The notes beneath the pieces are model-generated. The model did no database searches. It had not been told where the DNA came from and saw only the letters and a list, made by a program, of their open reading frames with translations. A program made the translations under genes and the position numbers. DNA of 64,000 nt from Pagrus major (Eukaryota; Chordata; Actinopteri; Spariformes; Sparidae): the NCBI RefSeq assembly GCF_040436345.1, contig NC_133232.1, positions 28,831,315 through 28,895,314 on the forward strand, written 5' to 3'. This document shows positions 48,780 to 60,846 of the stretch, in pieces; within the stretch, counting starts at the first letter, position 1, and each line of letters opens with the position of its first letter.

Positions 48780-49618
48780 CACAGCTCCAATCTGTCCCTC
48801 TCCACTATCCAGGTGAGAAACGAACTGAGGAAGATGAAGGCAAAGAAGGCCACGGGTCCAGACGGGATCAGCTCCAGGCTCCTCAAGTCCTGTGCAGACC
48901 AGCTGTGCAGGAATGTGGAGTACATCTTCAACATGAGCCTGAAGCTGGGAAAAGTGCCACTGCTGTGGAAAACCTCCTGCGTGGTACCAGTACCAAAAAA
49001 ATGACCAAAAGTCACCCAAAAGACCCTGTACACTGCAGACTTCTCCCACCAAACACCACACCGCCATCTACAAAAGTTCTCTGACGACTCTGCTATCATT
49101 GGCCTCATCAGGGACGGGGATGACAGAACCTACAGAGAACTTATTCAGGACTTTGTGGACTGGTGCCAGCGGAACCACCTCCAGCTCAACGCCGGGAAGA
49201 CCAAAGGGCTGGTGGTGGATTTCCGCAGGCACAAACAACCCTGCACACAGGTGAACATCCTGGGAACGGACATTGAGATGGTGACGTCTTACAAGTACCT
49301 GGGAGTTCACCTGAACAATAAACTGGACTGGACTGATCACACTGCAGCAACATACAAGAAAGGTCAGAGCAGACTCCACCTGCTGAGGAAGCTCAGGTCC
49401 TTTGCAGTGCAGGGGGCACTCCTGAGGACTTTCTATGACTCTGTGGTGGCATCAGCCATTTTCTATATATATACGAGTCTATTTTATTTCTTATCTTTTT
49501 ATTATATTGTTTATTTTTTACTTTTAATATTGTTTATTGTAATGTTCCTGTCCTTTGGCTGCTGTGACACAGAAATGTCCCCATTTGCAGGACAAGTAAA
49601 GGAATTCTGATTCTGATA
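48780..49618 (+). mobile_element. L2/Rex-like LINE remnant with internal deletion
   Basis: The translation starts with ATGPDGISSRLLKSCADQL and VPLLWKTSCVVPVPKK (reverse transcriptase fingers). It then jumps to LYTADFSHQ and KFSDDSAIIGLIRDGDD (the catalytic DD box), followed by KTKGLVVDFRR and VTSYKYLGVHLNNKLDWT. The palm region between PVPKK and the DD box is missing, so the element cannot code for a working enzyme. It ends in 'ggaattctgattctgat', the family tail. It inserted beside the duplicated Ig-gene terminal exon. Confidence 0.85.
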
Positions 49619-49759
49619 GTGCTTTTCTAGATGCTAAAGTCACTTAACGAAGGAAACAACAAAAAAGAAAATTAATCTGTGAGTAAAGGGAACATATCAG
49701 AAAGTGGAGGAGGAGAACAAACTTCTTTGGTTTTTTGAAAGTGGAGTAAATGTCATTTG

Positions 49760-52700
49760 TTACAAACCACCATTGCTGAGAGACTGGCTTGACATGGCAA
49801 TCTCTGTATCATCACAAGGACGCCTTCTCCGTAGTGACTCTGCAGAAAACAAAACAAAAGTATACATTACAGAAAGTCAACTTTTATATCACACAGAAAT
49901 GATTTTGGTGGGGATTTTAATGTTTGTATCATCTTTTAAAAGTCTGTTTTCAAACAGTCAAGAATGGAGAGTGAAAAGTTGCTCTGAACGGTTTCAGTTT
50001 TACTTTCATTGTTTTACAGAAGAATCTCAATGTTCCATGTTACACTTGTTACACAATGCTAAGCTAAGCTAACCACCTCCTGAGTTTAACTCCACAATTA
50101 ACAGACAGACATGTAACAGCGGTATCAATCAGCCATCAGTCTCTCTGTGAAAGAAAGCTAATACTGGTAAGGGTATTACTTAAAGTGTTGAACTGTCCCT
50201 TTAAAAGATTACAGCCTGACATATTCAGACCTACAACATTCAAACCAGAAGTATTAAATCTACTGATCTGGAAAACTAGTCCAGTGCCTCCTGTTTTAAG
50301 TCCGTTTCTGCAGTCAGATGTCTTTTACCAAACCAGTTAGTTGAGAGTTAATTCAAAGCATCATTCATTAAATGATAAACTGGATTAAAGGAGCATTCTG
50401 TAGTTTTGTGAAAGTAATCAGAAGAGAAAGATCTTCATTGACTGATTTGTTTTCATGACTAAATAAACTCAATTAACGAACTATACGAAAAATATGAGTG
50501 GGTGATATTCAGAGGTCTGTCTGATGGAGCTTAATCAATAGTGTTAGGCAATGATTCATGAGTGTATTTCATTTTCTTTTCATGTAATCCGTCAGTATTA
50601 TAACCAGAGGCCTCATGTAAATAAACAGAAGGGTTCAAATCTGAGGAGACAAAAACAAACTGTCTGGACGTGATTGTATCACACAATGTATCTGTAATGT
50701 TGATGTCTGAACATGATGTGTTGATATATATTGATACAATACATAACATTAACTTACCTCGATTACAGGTTACTGTGATGCGCTTTGTAGCTACAAGCAC
50801 AGCCAGAACTGCAGCAAGAACTACAGCAAGAACTACAGCTCCTAAAACGAATCCAGCCAGCCATCCAATGACCACTTTGGTGGATGGGTCCCCTGAATCA
50901 CATCACAAAGAGTTCATGTAAAACTCAAAATGTTACTGCATATCATGTAACTCATGACACACTGAACATAGACTACACAGAACAACATTTAAAGGTGTCT
51001 AAAATATTTTAAACTAATGACACATGAACAATTAAAATCATTTGATGAGTAAAACATCAAGACACAAATCTCACCACTGATATACACTTTGGTCTCAGCA
51101 AAAGCCTGATGGCTAATTTCCTCCTGTGTGACATGACAGCGGTAGCGTCCTGTCTTGGTCACAGTGGTGTTGAGGGTAACATGGTAACGGCCTCCTCTCT
51201 CTGAGACCTGAGGCTCCTCAGCAGGAAGGATGTTTCCAGCGCTGTCCTGCCACTCGACTTTAGGTTTTGGAGAAGCTCCTCGAACATCACACTGCAGCAG
51301 CGACCAGTCCTTTGTGATATCAAGTATTGTGATGCTGGACTTTGATGCACCTGTGAACATAATAAAAAAAAAATTTTTTTAAATGTAAATGTAACAATGG
51401 CATGTTTTTGTGTTTCTACCTTCACTGACTGTGGTTGTATGGTAAATAAGCTCACCCCTTCAAACCTGTCCAACCTCATTAAACCTCATATTCCATTTAT
51501 TTAATTCTTAATACGGTATTAACTAATATTTATTGATGTACTCTTATTGTAAAGTGTTACCTTGAAATTTTGACTCAGGCTAAATTCAAATATGAATCAC
51601 AGCTTAATTTTGATCACAATTTCCCATCCAATGACCACTGAGTCCCCTGAATCACATCACAAAGAGTTCATGTAAAACTCAAAATGTTACTGCATATCAT
51701 GGACAACACACTGAACATAGACTACACAGAACAACATTTAAAGGTGTCTAAAATATTTTAAACTAATGACACATGAACAATTAAAATCATTTGATGAGTA
51801 AAACATCAAGACACAAATCTCACCACTGATATACACTTTGGTCTCAGCAAAAGCCTGATGGCTAATTTCCTCCTGTGTGACATGACAGCGGTAGCGTCCT
51901 GTCTTGGTCACAGTGGTGTTGAGGGTAACATGGTAACGGCCTCCTCTCTCTGAGACCTGAGGCTCCTCAGCAGGAAGGATGTTTCCAGCGCTGTCCTGCC
52001 ACTCGACTTTAGGTTTTGGAGAAGCTCCTTGAACATCACACTGCAGCAGCGACCAGTCCTTTGTGACATCAAGTATTGTGATGCTGGGCTTTGATGCACC
52101 TGTGAACATAATAAAAAAAATAAATTAAAAAATTAAATGTAATAATGGCATGTTTTTGTGTTTCTACCTTCACTGACTGTGGTTGTATGGTAAATAAGCT
52201 CACCCCTTCAAACCTGTCCAACCTCATTAAACCTCATATTCCATTTATTTAATTCTTAATACGGTATTAACTAATATTTATTGATGTACTCTTATTGTAA
52301 AGTGTTACCTTGAAATTTTGACTCAGGCTAAATTCAAATATGAATCACAGCTTAATTTTGATCACAATTTCCCATCCAATGACCACTGAGTCCCCTGAAT
52401 CACATCACAAAGAGTTCATGTAAAACTCAAAATGTTACTGCATATCATGGACAACACACTGAACATAGACTACACAGAACAACATTTAAAGGTGTCTAAA
52501 ATATTTTAAACTAATGACACATGAACAATTAAAATCATTTGATGAGTAAAACATCAAGACACAAATCTCACCACTGATATACACTTTGGTCTCAGCAAAA
52601 GCCTGATGGCTAATTTCCTCCTGTGTGACATGACAGCGGTAGCGTCCTGTCTTGGTCACAGTGGTGTTGAGGGTAACATGGTAACGGCCTCCTCTCTCTG

Positions 52701-55700
52701 AGACCTGAGGCTCCTCAGCAGGAAGGATGTTTCCAGCGCTGTCCTGCCACTCGACTTTAGGTTTTGGAGAAGCTCCTCGAACATCACACTGCAGCAGCGA
52801 CCAGTCCTTTGTGACATCAAGTATTGTGATGCTGGGCTTTGATGCACCTGTGAACATAATAAAAAAAATAAATTAAAAAAATTAAATGTAATAATGGCAT
52901 GTTTTTGTGTTTCTACCTTCACTGACTGTGGTTGTAGCGTCACTCTATAATCACCAGTCATACTTATTCTAAGCTGAGGGAATACATTATACGTATATGC
53001 AAACCTGTTGTACTTGTAACAATAAATCAATGCCACCGAACAAAGTCGTGCAGTTACAGCAGCACTCACTGTACATATCGCCTTGTGGTTTTTGCCACAG
53101 GAACCCGTATCAATGCTGCAGAAAATCTGAGTAAGAATATTGTTTTATTTTATTTGCACAGATGTTCTTGCTCTTACTGAATTACTGAATGTGTTTGTAG
53201 TGTTCCCTGGCTGTTTATCCACACTGGCCAGCCTTTATAAAATAAAATAAAAAAAAGAAAATAGTTCTGTAGGCTATATTAATCAGTGACCTATGACATT
53301 AACTGGCATATACAAATAAGAGACAACGCGCTCAACAATGTTTTGGGTTAGGGAAAGTAGTTTCCTTACATTTTGTGTTCAAGAAGAGTCAAAAGACGCA
53401 CCTAACGCCCCTTTTTATGGAAACATGAGCTTGACTCATGCTCCGTATCAGCCTGAGCAAACAACAGTATCTGAAGCTCAGAAGCTACATTAGCTTCAAA
53501 TGATCAGTCAAAATGTTGCTGAAGACAGATTCAGTGCAGCTGCCTCTAAGGAAACAGCAGTGTTTATGTGTATTTACAGTCAGATGTTAACAGGACATTC
53601 ATTTGGAGATGTGATAAAATAGTTTTAAGAACCAAATCAAAGCTGATTCAATGAAGTGATCAGCTGACATGATGTTTGTTAACCTGCAGCTGCTGGTTGT
53701 CGATCTGCTCATGTCTACCTGCTGCACTGTGAGAACAACACGTCTAAATGAAGTTACTGCATCAAAACCTGAGGCACAAAAGAGTTGTAGCACACCTTAC
53801 AGGTACAGAGATCAGTGACATCATCACTCACCTGTGGTTTCCCCTGATCGGTCTCTCAAGATCCGTCCTGAAAGATAAATAAGAACATTATTTTTTGTCA
53901 AGTGAATGGGTGATATTATGAACTTGCCATAGGTCATTACTGGATTAATTTTTCAACATGAGCAGAGGAGCCAATTCACACAACACAAACCACATATTAA
54001 ATGAGGGAGCTGCATTCTTAAACTATCGTCTACTAACTAAGTAGGAAGAAGTAATTAGGCAGCACTCCACTCCTCAGCTTCCCGTTTCCTTTTTTACTAA
54101 GTTGCAGAGTTAGAAGATTGACACCAAAAGCTGCAGTTAGTGCTGGTTAGCTTAGCATAGCATAAAGACTGTAAGCAGGGGAAACAGTTAGCCTGGCTCT
54201 GTCTAAAGGTAAAGTCAGCATCTAGTAGCACTATGGAGCAGTATTTCTATGAGTGGGTCACTGTTTCACACTGTTGCACTAACCTATAGGTGACCTACCA
54301 GTGTCCTGCTGCCAGCATATAAAAGAAAAAGATAAAGACACCAAGTTACAAACATGCATGTAAACACTGCAGCATATAAAATTGGCTTTGCAGAATTTTT
54401 GGGGGGAAACAAATACATGCATTATATCTACATTATCTGGTGAGTAACACTGAACTGTTGTTTGTTTACAAGAAAAATCAGGAGTGGTTAGAGCATGCAG
54501 GAGCAGCAGCAACCTGAGCTGAGATTACAGGCAGACTGGTTAGTGAGCAGAAGAAGAGGTGCAGCTCCTCCACCAAGCAGAGACAGAGAAGATCTTGTAG
54601 GCAGGAAGAAGGCCAACATGTAATTGATTGGTGCTGCTTAGTAGGAAAGAAAGAAGAAAAATCATTGAAAATATTTTTACAGAAACACATTTAAACAAGT
54701 CTAGTGAGCAGAGACAGGTGATCTGTTTTTCCTTCTGGTTTTTCATTCATATAAGAGCTTTTGCCGGGACCTCTGTTGGCTTCCTGTTGGGGTCAGACCA
54801 CATGCCATGCACTTTTGCACTTAAGGTATCCTTGATAAATAGCAGCTACTTTGCTCAGATGAGGGCTTGAAAATTGTTTCTATCTTTTCTTTTCTACTTT
54901 ATCGACGGTGATATGTTGTGGTTTCTTTCTTGTGACAATTGTACTTATTGTAAGTCGCTTTGGACAAAAGCTAAATGCTTTTAGCCCTAAATGTAAATGT
55001 AAATGTAAAAAGAACTATCTTTAAAGGTGACATATTATGCTCATTTCTGCTTGTTGACATGGTTCCTTGATGTCTAAATGGAATGATAGTAACATGCTTT
55101 GGTCGAAAAAAATGAAGGATTGAGCACAGCAGGGGTGTTTACACACCAGTTTCACAGCCCTGTTTTAAGCGGCTGGTTTGAGTGCCTTTCCCTTTTATGC
55201 TAATGAGCTACTCCCACCACTTCCTGCCGGGCGGAAGACGTGAGGACGGCATCGCGTGACCATGGCAACGAGCTATACACATTTGCGAAGCAACTTTTCT
55301 GTGTCCATGCCTGCATATAACTGATAGTAGCACAGCAGACATGTAGCAGCTAACCCCTGTCTCCGGCTCCAAAACAAAGTAGTGATTGCTTTACTGCAGG
55401 TAACGTGCAGGTCACTGTCCTTTAGCACAACATGCTAATGAATTGTACCTCACCGTCCGCTAACAACCGAGACATTTCACCCCGTCTCCTCTGCGTGTTC
55501 ACGGCCAAGCAGTGGTTCACCGGCCAGTTAGAAGCGATAAAATCTCAATATCCTAATTAATTTTCTCAATTCACTGTCATGTTTTAAAAAGAGTGCTGAT
55601 ATGACAAATCGTGAATACTACGGCCAGTAAGCCCAACGTTGATAACTTCGCGTTAGTTCAGCCTCATATTTACATCGACGGTTAGCGTTAGCATTAGCGT

Positions 55701-58700
55701 TAGTGTTAGCGTTAGCTAATGTGCTAAACGGCCAAAGTAACACAAACTACACTGTTTTTTAAGTACTTACAGCTCCATCATTGACAGTGGGTATGGATCC
55801 ATCTTTTAAGGGACAATCTTGTTGCCAGTCCAGCGTCCAGTCCTGACCTGGTTGCTGAAGCAGTCCGACGTGAAGTGACTGGCACAGACGTAACGCTTTG
55901 CTCACTGAAGCTGGGACGTTTCCCTGATAAATAAAATGTAGCCGCTTCGCTCTGATATCCTCTTTGGCAGGGAGGCCATGTAGCGAAACAGGAGGATCCG
56001 TGCATCCGACGACAGAGCAGCAGTGCTCGGCTTTCGGGTTGTACATGGTAGCGGTCAGGCTGTCGCGTACAAGTTCAGCGAGAACGAGAAAAATGGCGGA
56101 TCCTCGTCCAGGTAGCTGGCGACCTGTGGGAGGAGATACCCAGCGCGAGGGCTGGAGTATGCAAAAGACCGGATTGTGACGTCACAATCCGGTCGAAATC
56201 CAAACGGCTCGTTTAGAGACCCAATCCCTGACTCCAGTAATTTACGAAATATTGACTTAGTTGTCGAAAAATCATGCTTAAGGGGTGGGGAGGCACTCCG
56301 AATACGCAAATATACATACTAAAGCAAGGAAAAAGTGAGTTTTGCATAATATGTCCCCTTTAATACAATATTGTGTTTTAATGGCGCAAACAGAGAAACT
56401 GATCAGCTGAAATCAGAAAGTGAAGTGAAGCTGTCCGCCCATAGCTATGGTACTAAGAAGCCCATTTAGATTTTGTCCAAGAATAGGTTAGTTCTGCGTC
56501 AGTTTTTCCATGAAACATAATATTTCATATTTCATACACTGTTCTTTTTACTACATATTTCTCCTCTATCGCACCATGCACTTGAGTTTATGCACCATGC
56601 ACTTGATTTTATGTATTCTTGTATGTATTCTATTCTTGGAAAGTGTCTTTGAGAGTTTTTAAAAGCGCTGTACAAATAAAATGTATTATTATTATTATTA
56701 TTATTATTTACAACAACGTATTCCATGTGCTCTTTGTTTTACTTGCACATTTAAGTTAAATGCTACATATTTACCTTGGGCTCAACCCTGTGGACTATCT
56801 TGAGCCAGGACACTTTGTTTTTTTGCATATCAGTGCTTGATTGTTAAATACAATAATGTGTTTACAGTAAAAAAGATTCTGTAACTTCCCTAAGCATCAA
56901 AAGTTTTCAAATTTATCTTTACGTTAGAAAGATATTGAAGATTTTATTTTAAAATTCAATAATTAATGACAGCATGACAACTATATGAGATTATCAGGTG
57001 TCAAAAAGGAAGAATAGATGGTCAAACCTACAATAACAGCTGGAGATCTTGTCATACAGCAAATTAACTGTTTAATGAAAGTACTCACCAACAACAAGCT
57101 CAATGTTGAATGTTCGTCTTGGCTCAGGAAGTGGAAAAATGCAGCTGTAGTTCCCGCTGTCAGCCGCCTTCGTATTATGGATCTTTATGGAGGCGTTGCC
57201 GTTCACCAGTTGATCTTGAAAATGTGAGACTCGACCTCTGAACTGCTCATCTTGACCTGTGCGGCCGTTATTGTAATGAATATCATTATTATAGAAGAAC
57301 ACCTCCTTCTGACCATCTTTCTTCCAGTCAAAGAGCTTTACTATGATGTCCTCCTTGGTGCTGGGGGAACAGGGTAAAACAGCATCACTGTCTTCTTCCA
57401 CGACCACTTTGACACCTGAAAAATAAAGTAAATTTAATCATTATGTTCAACGGAGAGCTGTCAGGTTAAAACATTTGCTCTGCAACACCAGTTTACAAGC
57501 ATGGTAGTTTGTAATCAAATTATTTATGGCTATAAGTTTTCCTCAACATCACACCTCCTGAAATATTCTCCCTCAGGAGACAGCTTTGATAGATCAGTTT
57601 GTGTGACAAATCCAACCTCAGCGTTATTTCAGTGATGACATCATCAAACCTGTATGACCTGGATATGAAAACTGTGTTTAGAAACATTTGAAGAGAGATA
57701 TTTTCTGATGTGTTTGGAGCTGCTTCTGGCCTGCTGTACTGCAGGCTGACAGAACCTCACACTGTCCAAAGAGACAGTCACAACACTGGACAACCTGGAG
57801 CCTTTCTTTACATTCTGACTTCTTACTAAGAGAGTTTAGAGTTTGAAACGTGCATATTATCACAGCGGATGAGACAACACAACACACACATTTCTCTTCA
57901 TTAACAACAAGATTAAGAATATTGTAAACAGGAGACTCTCAGGTGAAATCTGAGCTCAGTGCCTGTGATTCTGTTAAATGTTGGTGATCAAGTTTTGTTT
58001 GTATAGTTGTATAAATAGAACCAGAAATCATTAAGAATCAGGTGAAGGCATTTGAATTTATGATCCCTGCATCAGAGCACAGTGATCAAAGTAGAACAAG
58101 TAAGTGGTGGGCATCAGACTATGGAATATGCAAACCACATGTGGAAAACCTGCTTGCAAACATCACTACTGATTTCTGTAAGTAGCTTTTTAAAAAATGC
58201 ACAGTTTGAATCAAACTTCATGCCCATAATCAGGGCGTCACTTTGTGTTGAAGATATATATCAGAATTGGATTATATGTTGCCCGATATGCACCATTATG
58301 AAATCTTTTCTGGACTATAATCCAAAAGAATTATATTTTATATTAGGACCCGGGTTGAAAATGTTGCCATACTTTCACACCAGGATCACCAGCAGCCAGT
58401 TCTAGCAGTCGCTGATGGAGAGCAACGATTTCTAATTTGTTAGTTAACATTTTGGTGTAAGCTAGTTTACAGAACATTTTTTTAAATGATGCTTTTAAAA
58501 AGTGATGGAGACAAAATTGGCAATTTGAAACATAAAAGAAACCTGTGCCTATAATTATCAATAATGACACAAAATAATTATTTTTAAATACTGAATCCTG
58601 AATTAAGTATTTAAATGAAATTTAACCACATAATTTTGCAACAAGCTGGGATGCATGTGATCTGATTAACTGCCTCCAGGGATTTCACAAAAAGGTGTAT

Positions 58701-60117
58701 TTTGGGTAATGTAGGCAAGAGGTTTTTAAAAGCAGTCCGCTGGTCTAGCATTATACACTGCTATAACACTGTTGGACTCATTATGGACAAATTATATAAT
58801 GAATAAAAGCATTTATTTTGATGGGTGGGCCATGTTGCAAAACCTCGTAGATAATTACAACACCAGAACATTGAATTAAACAATGCAATTGTTGTTAGTT
58901 TTAATTTACTTGGGTGAAAGCAAGTGCAGCTGTTTCCGCCTTCGCTGAATGAATGCGTGCTCCAGCGGCCAGGGGAAACAGTTTCTGACGGGGATATCTA
59001 CATTGGCACGTGATGAGTTAATGAAACACTGGACCTACTTCCTGTTCCAGTAGCGCCGAGATCGAAAAGTGGCCAAAGGTATGTCGATTGCTGCTCAGCG
59101 GCATAAACCTCTTGCTCAGTGGTATGCCGCTGTTATGCCGCTGATATTCCACCGACACATGACGGTATGTGCCGCTAAAGACTGTTATGCTTCTGAAAGA
59201 CTGTTGGATGGGTACCGCCCCCTGATGGATATGCAAATATAATGCCACTGGGCTGGTTTTACGACAAGTACTGCCGTAAATGTATACATTTTTGTAGTTT
59301 TTTTTGACAATGCTAACTTAACACATTGCCGTAAATAAAGGAACGTAGGCTATGTATTTCTTTTGGATGTTATGTTGGTGGGATGTAGACATATAGACAG
59401 TAATTACACGTGGGATTCTTGCGATATGATGCCAAAGTAATATGTCTAAATTTGTGGCTATAAACTACTTAAAGCTAATGAAAGAGCTAGCCTTAGCTAA
59501 CATGGCTACTGTTAGCCCAGCCACCGTAGCCAGTCTGACTAATCGATAGCAGAAACTTTGAGCCAACCAACTAAACAATACTTAAGGTGCGTTCACACCG
59601 GACCTTTTATTTTTGTCGCTGGCGACAAGTTTACATATTAAGTCAATGCAAACGAGCGACTGAGCGATTAATCGCTCAGGCGAAATATCGCTGGGGCTCC
59701 GAGCGACAGCGACCGGGCGACGGAGCGAAAAAGCGCTCAATCGCTCTGTCGCTCGAGATGAGAAACCCCAAGTCTCTGGCCGTCAGTCGCTTGTCGCTCA
59801 GCGCTGATAGGCTGCCGTAATCTATGTGTAACTATGACAACTACTAAAACCATGGTCGTAATACAACTCCACCGGTCCGGAAGTGCAAAGCCGGCTTTAC
59901 GTTGACACACACACACACACACACACACAGCCACTCGCCGGACACCAACTACAGGCGCTCCTCAGCTGGGATGGTTGTTTTACTGACAGGTTTCCTTTAT
60001 TAGGAGAACACAATAATACATTACTTGATATAAAATCTACTTAGCCGAACATTAACCATTGTGGCATATTATGTATCATGTTCACTGTACATTGAGATAT
60101 TTTATAACTATTGTCAA

Positions 60118-60156
<39 letters not shown>

Positions 60157-60846
60157 AACAGTCTTTCAGAAGCACAACAGTCTCTAGCGGCACATACCGT
60201 CATGTGTCGGTGGAATATCAGCGGCATACCACTCCAAGGAACGGTATAAGAGTCTAGGGATCGGTATATGCCACTGAGCAGCAATCGACATACCTTTGGC
60301 CACTTTTCGATCTCGGCGTCACTCCCCTTTTGACCGTCAGGTCTACTTGCAACAGTGTTTAGAGACAAATGACTCATTTTCATTAGCTGGTGCATCAAAT
60401 GGTTCAACATCAGGTGGATGTGACTGAGGTAGGGTGCCATCATCGGTGCCCAATTGTGCCACACTTTGATTATTTTGCTATATACCGTTAGTCTTGAACA
60501 AGACAAACTGTCTTAAAACAAGAACTACGGCGGCACTCCCGAGCCAACTGCTCCACCCGCTTGATGACACGAAAATAACAAACGGCTTAAAACAAAAAAA
60601 AACAGTACAACCACCTTATGTGGCTACGCGGAGTCAGGAGCAGACGCGGATTAATGCACAGACGCAGCCTAGGGAAGCCTCGGCTGCAGCGCACATCACA
60701 AAAAGAGACTGAGCTGTAACGTGAATGCAGTACATTCACTTTTTCTTACCGTTTTGGTGTCCGAGTATTTTCCCATCAGGTGTCAGAATAAAGACACCGA
60801 TCAAAAGACTCCCCAGAGCTGTCGGTAGAAGTTTAAATCCCGACAT
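49760..60846 (-). CDS. B7/butyrophilin-like immunoglobulin membrane protein with three C-type domains
   Basis: Likely cell-surface immune co-signalling or adhesion receptor. Exons: 60750-60846 (signal peptide, ATG 60846), 57089-57415 (V-type Ig), 53831-53866 (linker), 52572-52847, 51824-52099 and 51075-51350 (C-type Ig), 50758-50892 (transmembrane) and 49760-49839 (tail, stop TAA). Every junction is phase 1 and the frame closes: 500 aa if all three C exons are used. The V domain has VLPC, FDWKKDG and DSGNYSC. Each C domain has LLQCDV, KVEWQDS and GRYRCHV plus an NTT glycosylation site. The membrane helix is GFVLGAVVLAVVLAAVLAVL. The tail begins ESLRRRRPCDD, is about 26 residues long and has no obvious ITIM or ITAM. 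I cannot name the ortholog; B7-H3, HHLA2 and butyrophilin-like fish proteins are the nearest types. Confidence 0.82.
50880..52937 (-). repeat. Tandem triplication of a 748-749 bp C-type Ig exon unit
   Basis: Three head-to-tail units begin near 50880, 51624 and 52372. The 276 bp exons within them differ at only about three to four positions, and long intron stretches are also near-identical. The left end of units two and three holds a shortened copy of the start of the transmembrane exon (about 51624-51646 and 52372-52393), so duplication began inside that exon. The third unit diverges after 52937, which marks the other breakpoint. Confidence 0.93.
52938..53830. other. Intron of the Ig gene, nothing recognised
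   Basis: Between the outermost C exon and the linker exon I find no exon, RNA or repeat I can name. Confidence 0.5.
54118..54210. repeat. Single arm of the 'gttagcctggctctgtc' MITE
   Basis: Matches the left arm of the 7158-8269 element over 'gttagcttagcatagcataa' and 'aaacagttagcctggctctg'. No partner arm is nearby. Confidence 0.55.
54944..55013 (-). repeat. Short dispersed fish repeat
   Basis: Contains 'gtaagtcgctttggacaaaa' and a 'gtaaatgtaaatgtaaa' tail. It is the reverse of the repeat at 46222-46262. Confidence 0.6.
55021..56363. mobile_element. Kolobok-type DNA transposon, non-autonomous (1.34 kb)
   Basis: The ends are TTAAAGGTGACATATTATGC and GCATAATATGTCCCCTTTAA: near-perfect inverted repeats just inside TTAA on both sides. 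A TTAA target site, a purine-GG terminus and a THAP-like ORF (55759-56046) together are the signature of the Kolobok superfamily. The remaining transposase is absent. The element sits in the intron between the V-type and linker exons of the Ig gene. Confidence 0.72.
55759..56046 (-). pseudogene. THAP-like zinc-finger ORF of the Kolobok-type element
   Basis: From ATG 56046 the 95-codon frame contains CCSVVGCTDPPVSLHGLP, KRLHFIYQGNVPASVSKALR and LCQSLH, then CPLKDGSIPTVND. Spacing and conserved words match the THAP-like DNA-binding domain seen in many fish transposon proteins. The second half of the domain is degraded (normal C-x2-H followed by F is altered), and no catalytic domain follows. 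It is probably not functional. Confidence 0.6.
56364..57088. other. Intron sequence with a short (TTA)n tract
   Basis: Holds a duplicated 'gcaccatgcacttga' word at 56573-56606, a TTA run at 56686-56708 and otherwise AT-rich DNA. No exon was found. Confidence 0.5.
58680..58830. repeat. Fragment of the 'gtgggtaatgtaggc' MITE family
   Basis: Shares 'gggtaatgtaggcaagaggt', 'ttttaaaag' and the 'aacactgttggactcattat' block with the centre of the element at 39557-40080. Confidence 0.55.
59049..60322. mobile_element. DNA element with about 165 bp terminal inverted repeats
   Basis: The arm at 59049-59215 (start AGTAGCGCCGAGATCGAAAA) is inverted at 60157-60322 (end TTTTCGATCTCGGCGTCACT) with few mismatches, including 'cgacacatgacggtatgtgc'. 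The interior contains a separate insertion at about 59585-59880 with the familiar 'gcgttcacaccggac' end, plus CA and GT microsatellites at 59905-59930 and 60122-60154. No transposase frame was seen. It lies in the first intron of the Ig gene. Confidence 0.75.
59585..59880. repeat. GCGAC/GTCGC-rich nested repeat
   Basis: A dense series of GAGCGA and TCGCTC words includes a perfect 20 bp palindrome, CTGAGCGATTAATCGCTCAG, at 59660-59679. The 5' end 'tgcgttcacaccgga' is typical of a class of non-autonomous fish DNA transposons. Confidence 0.6.
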
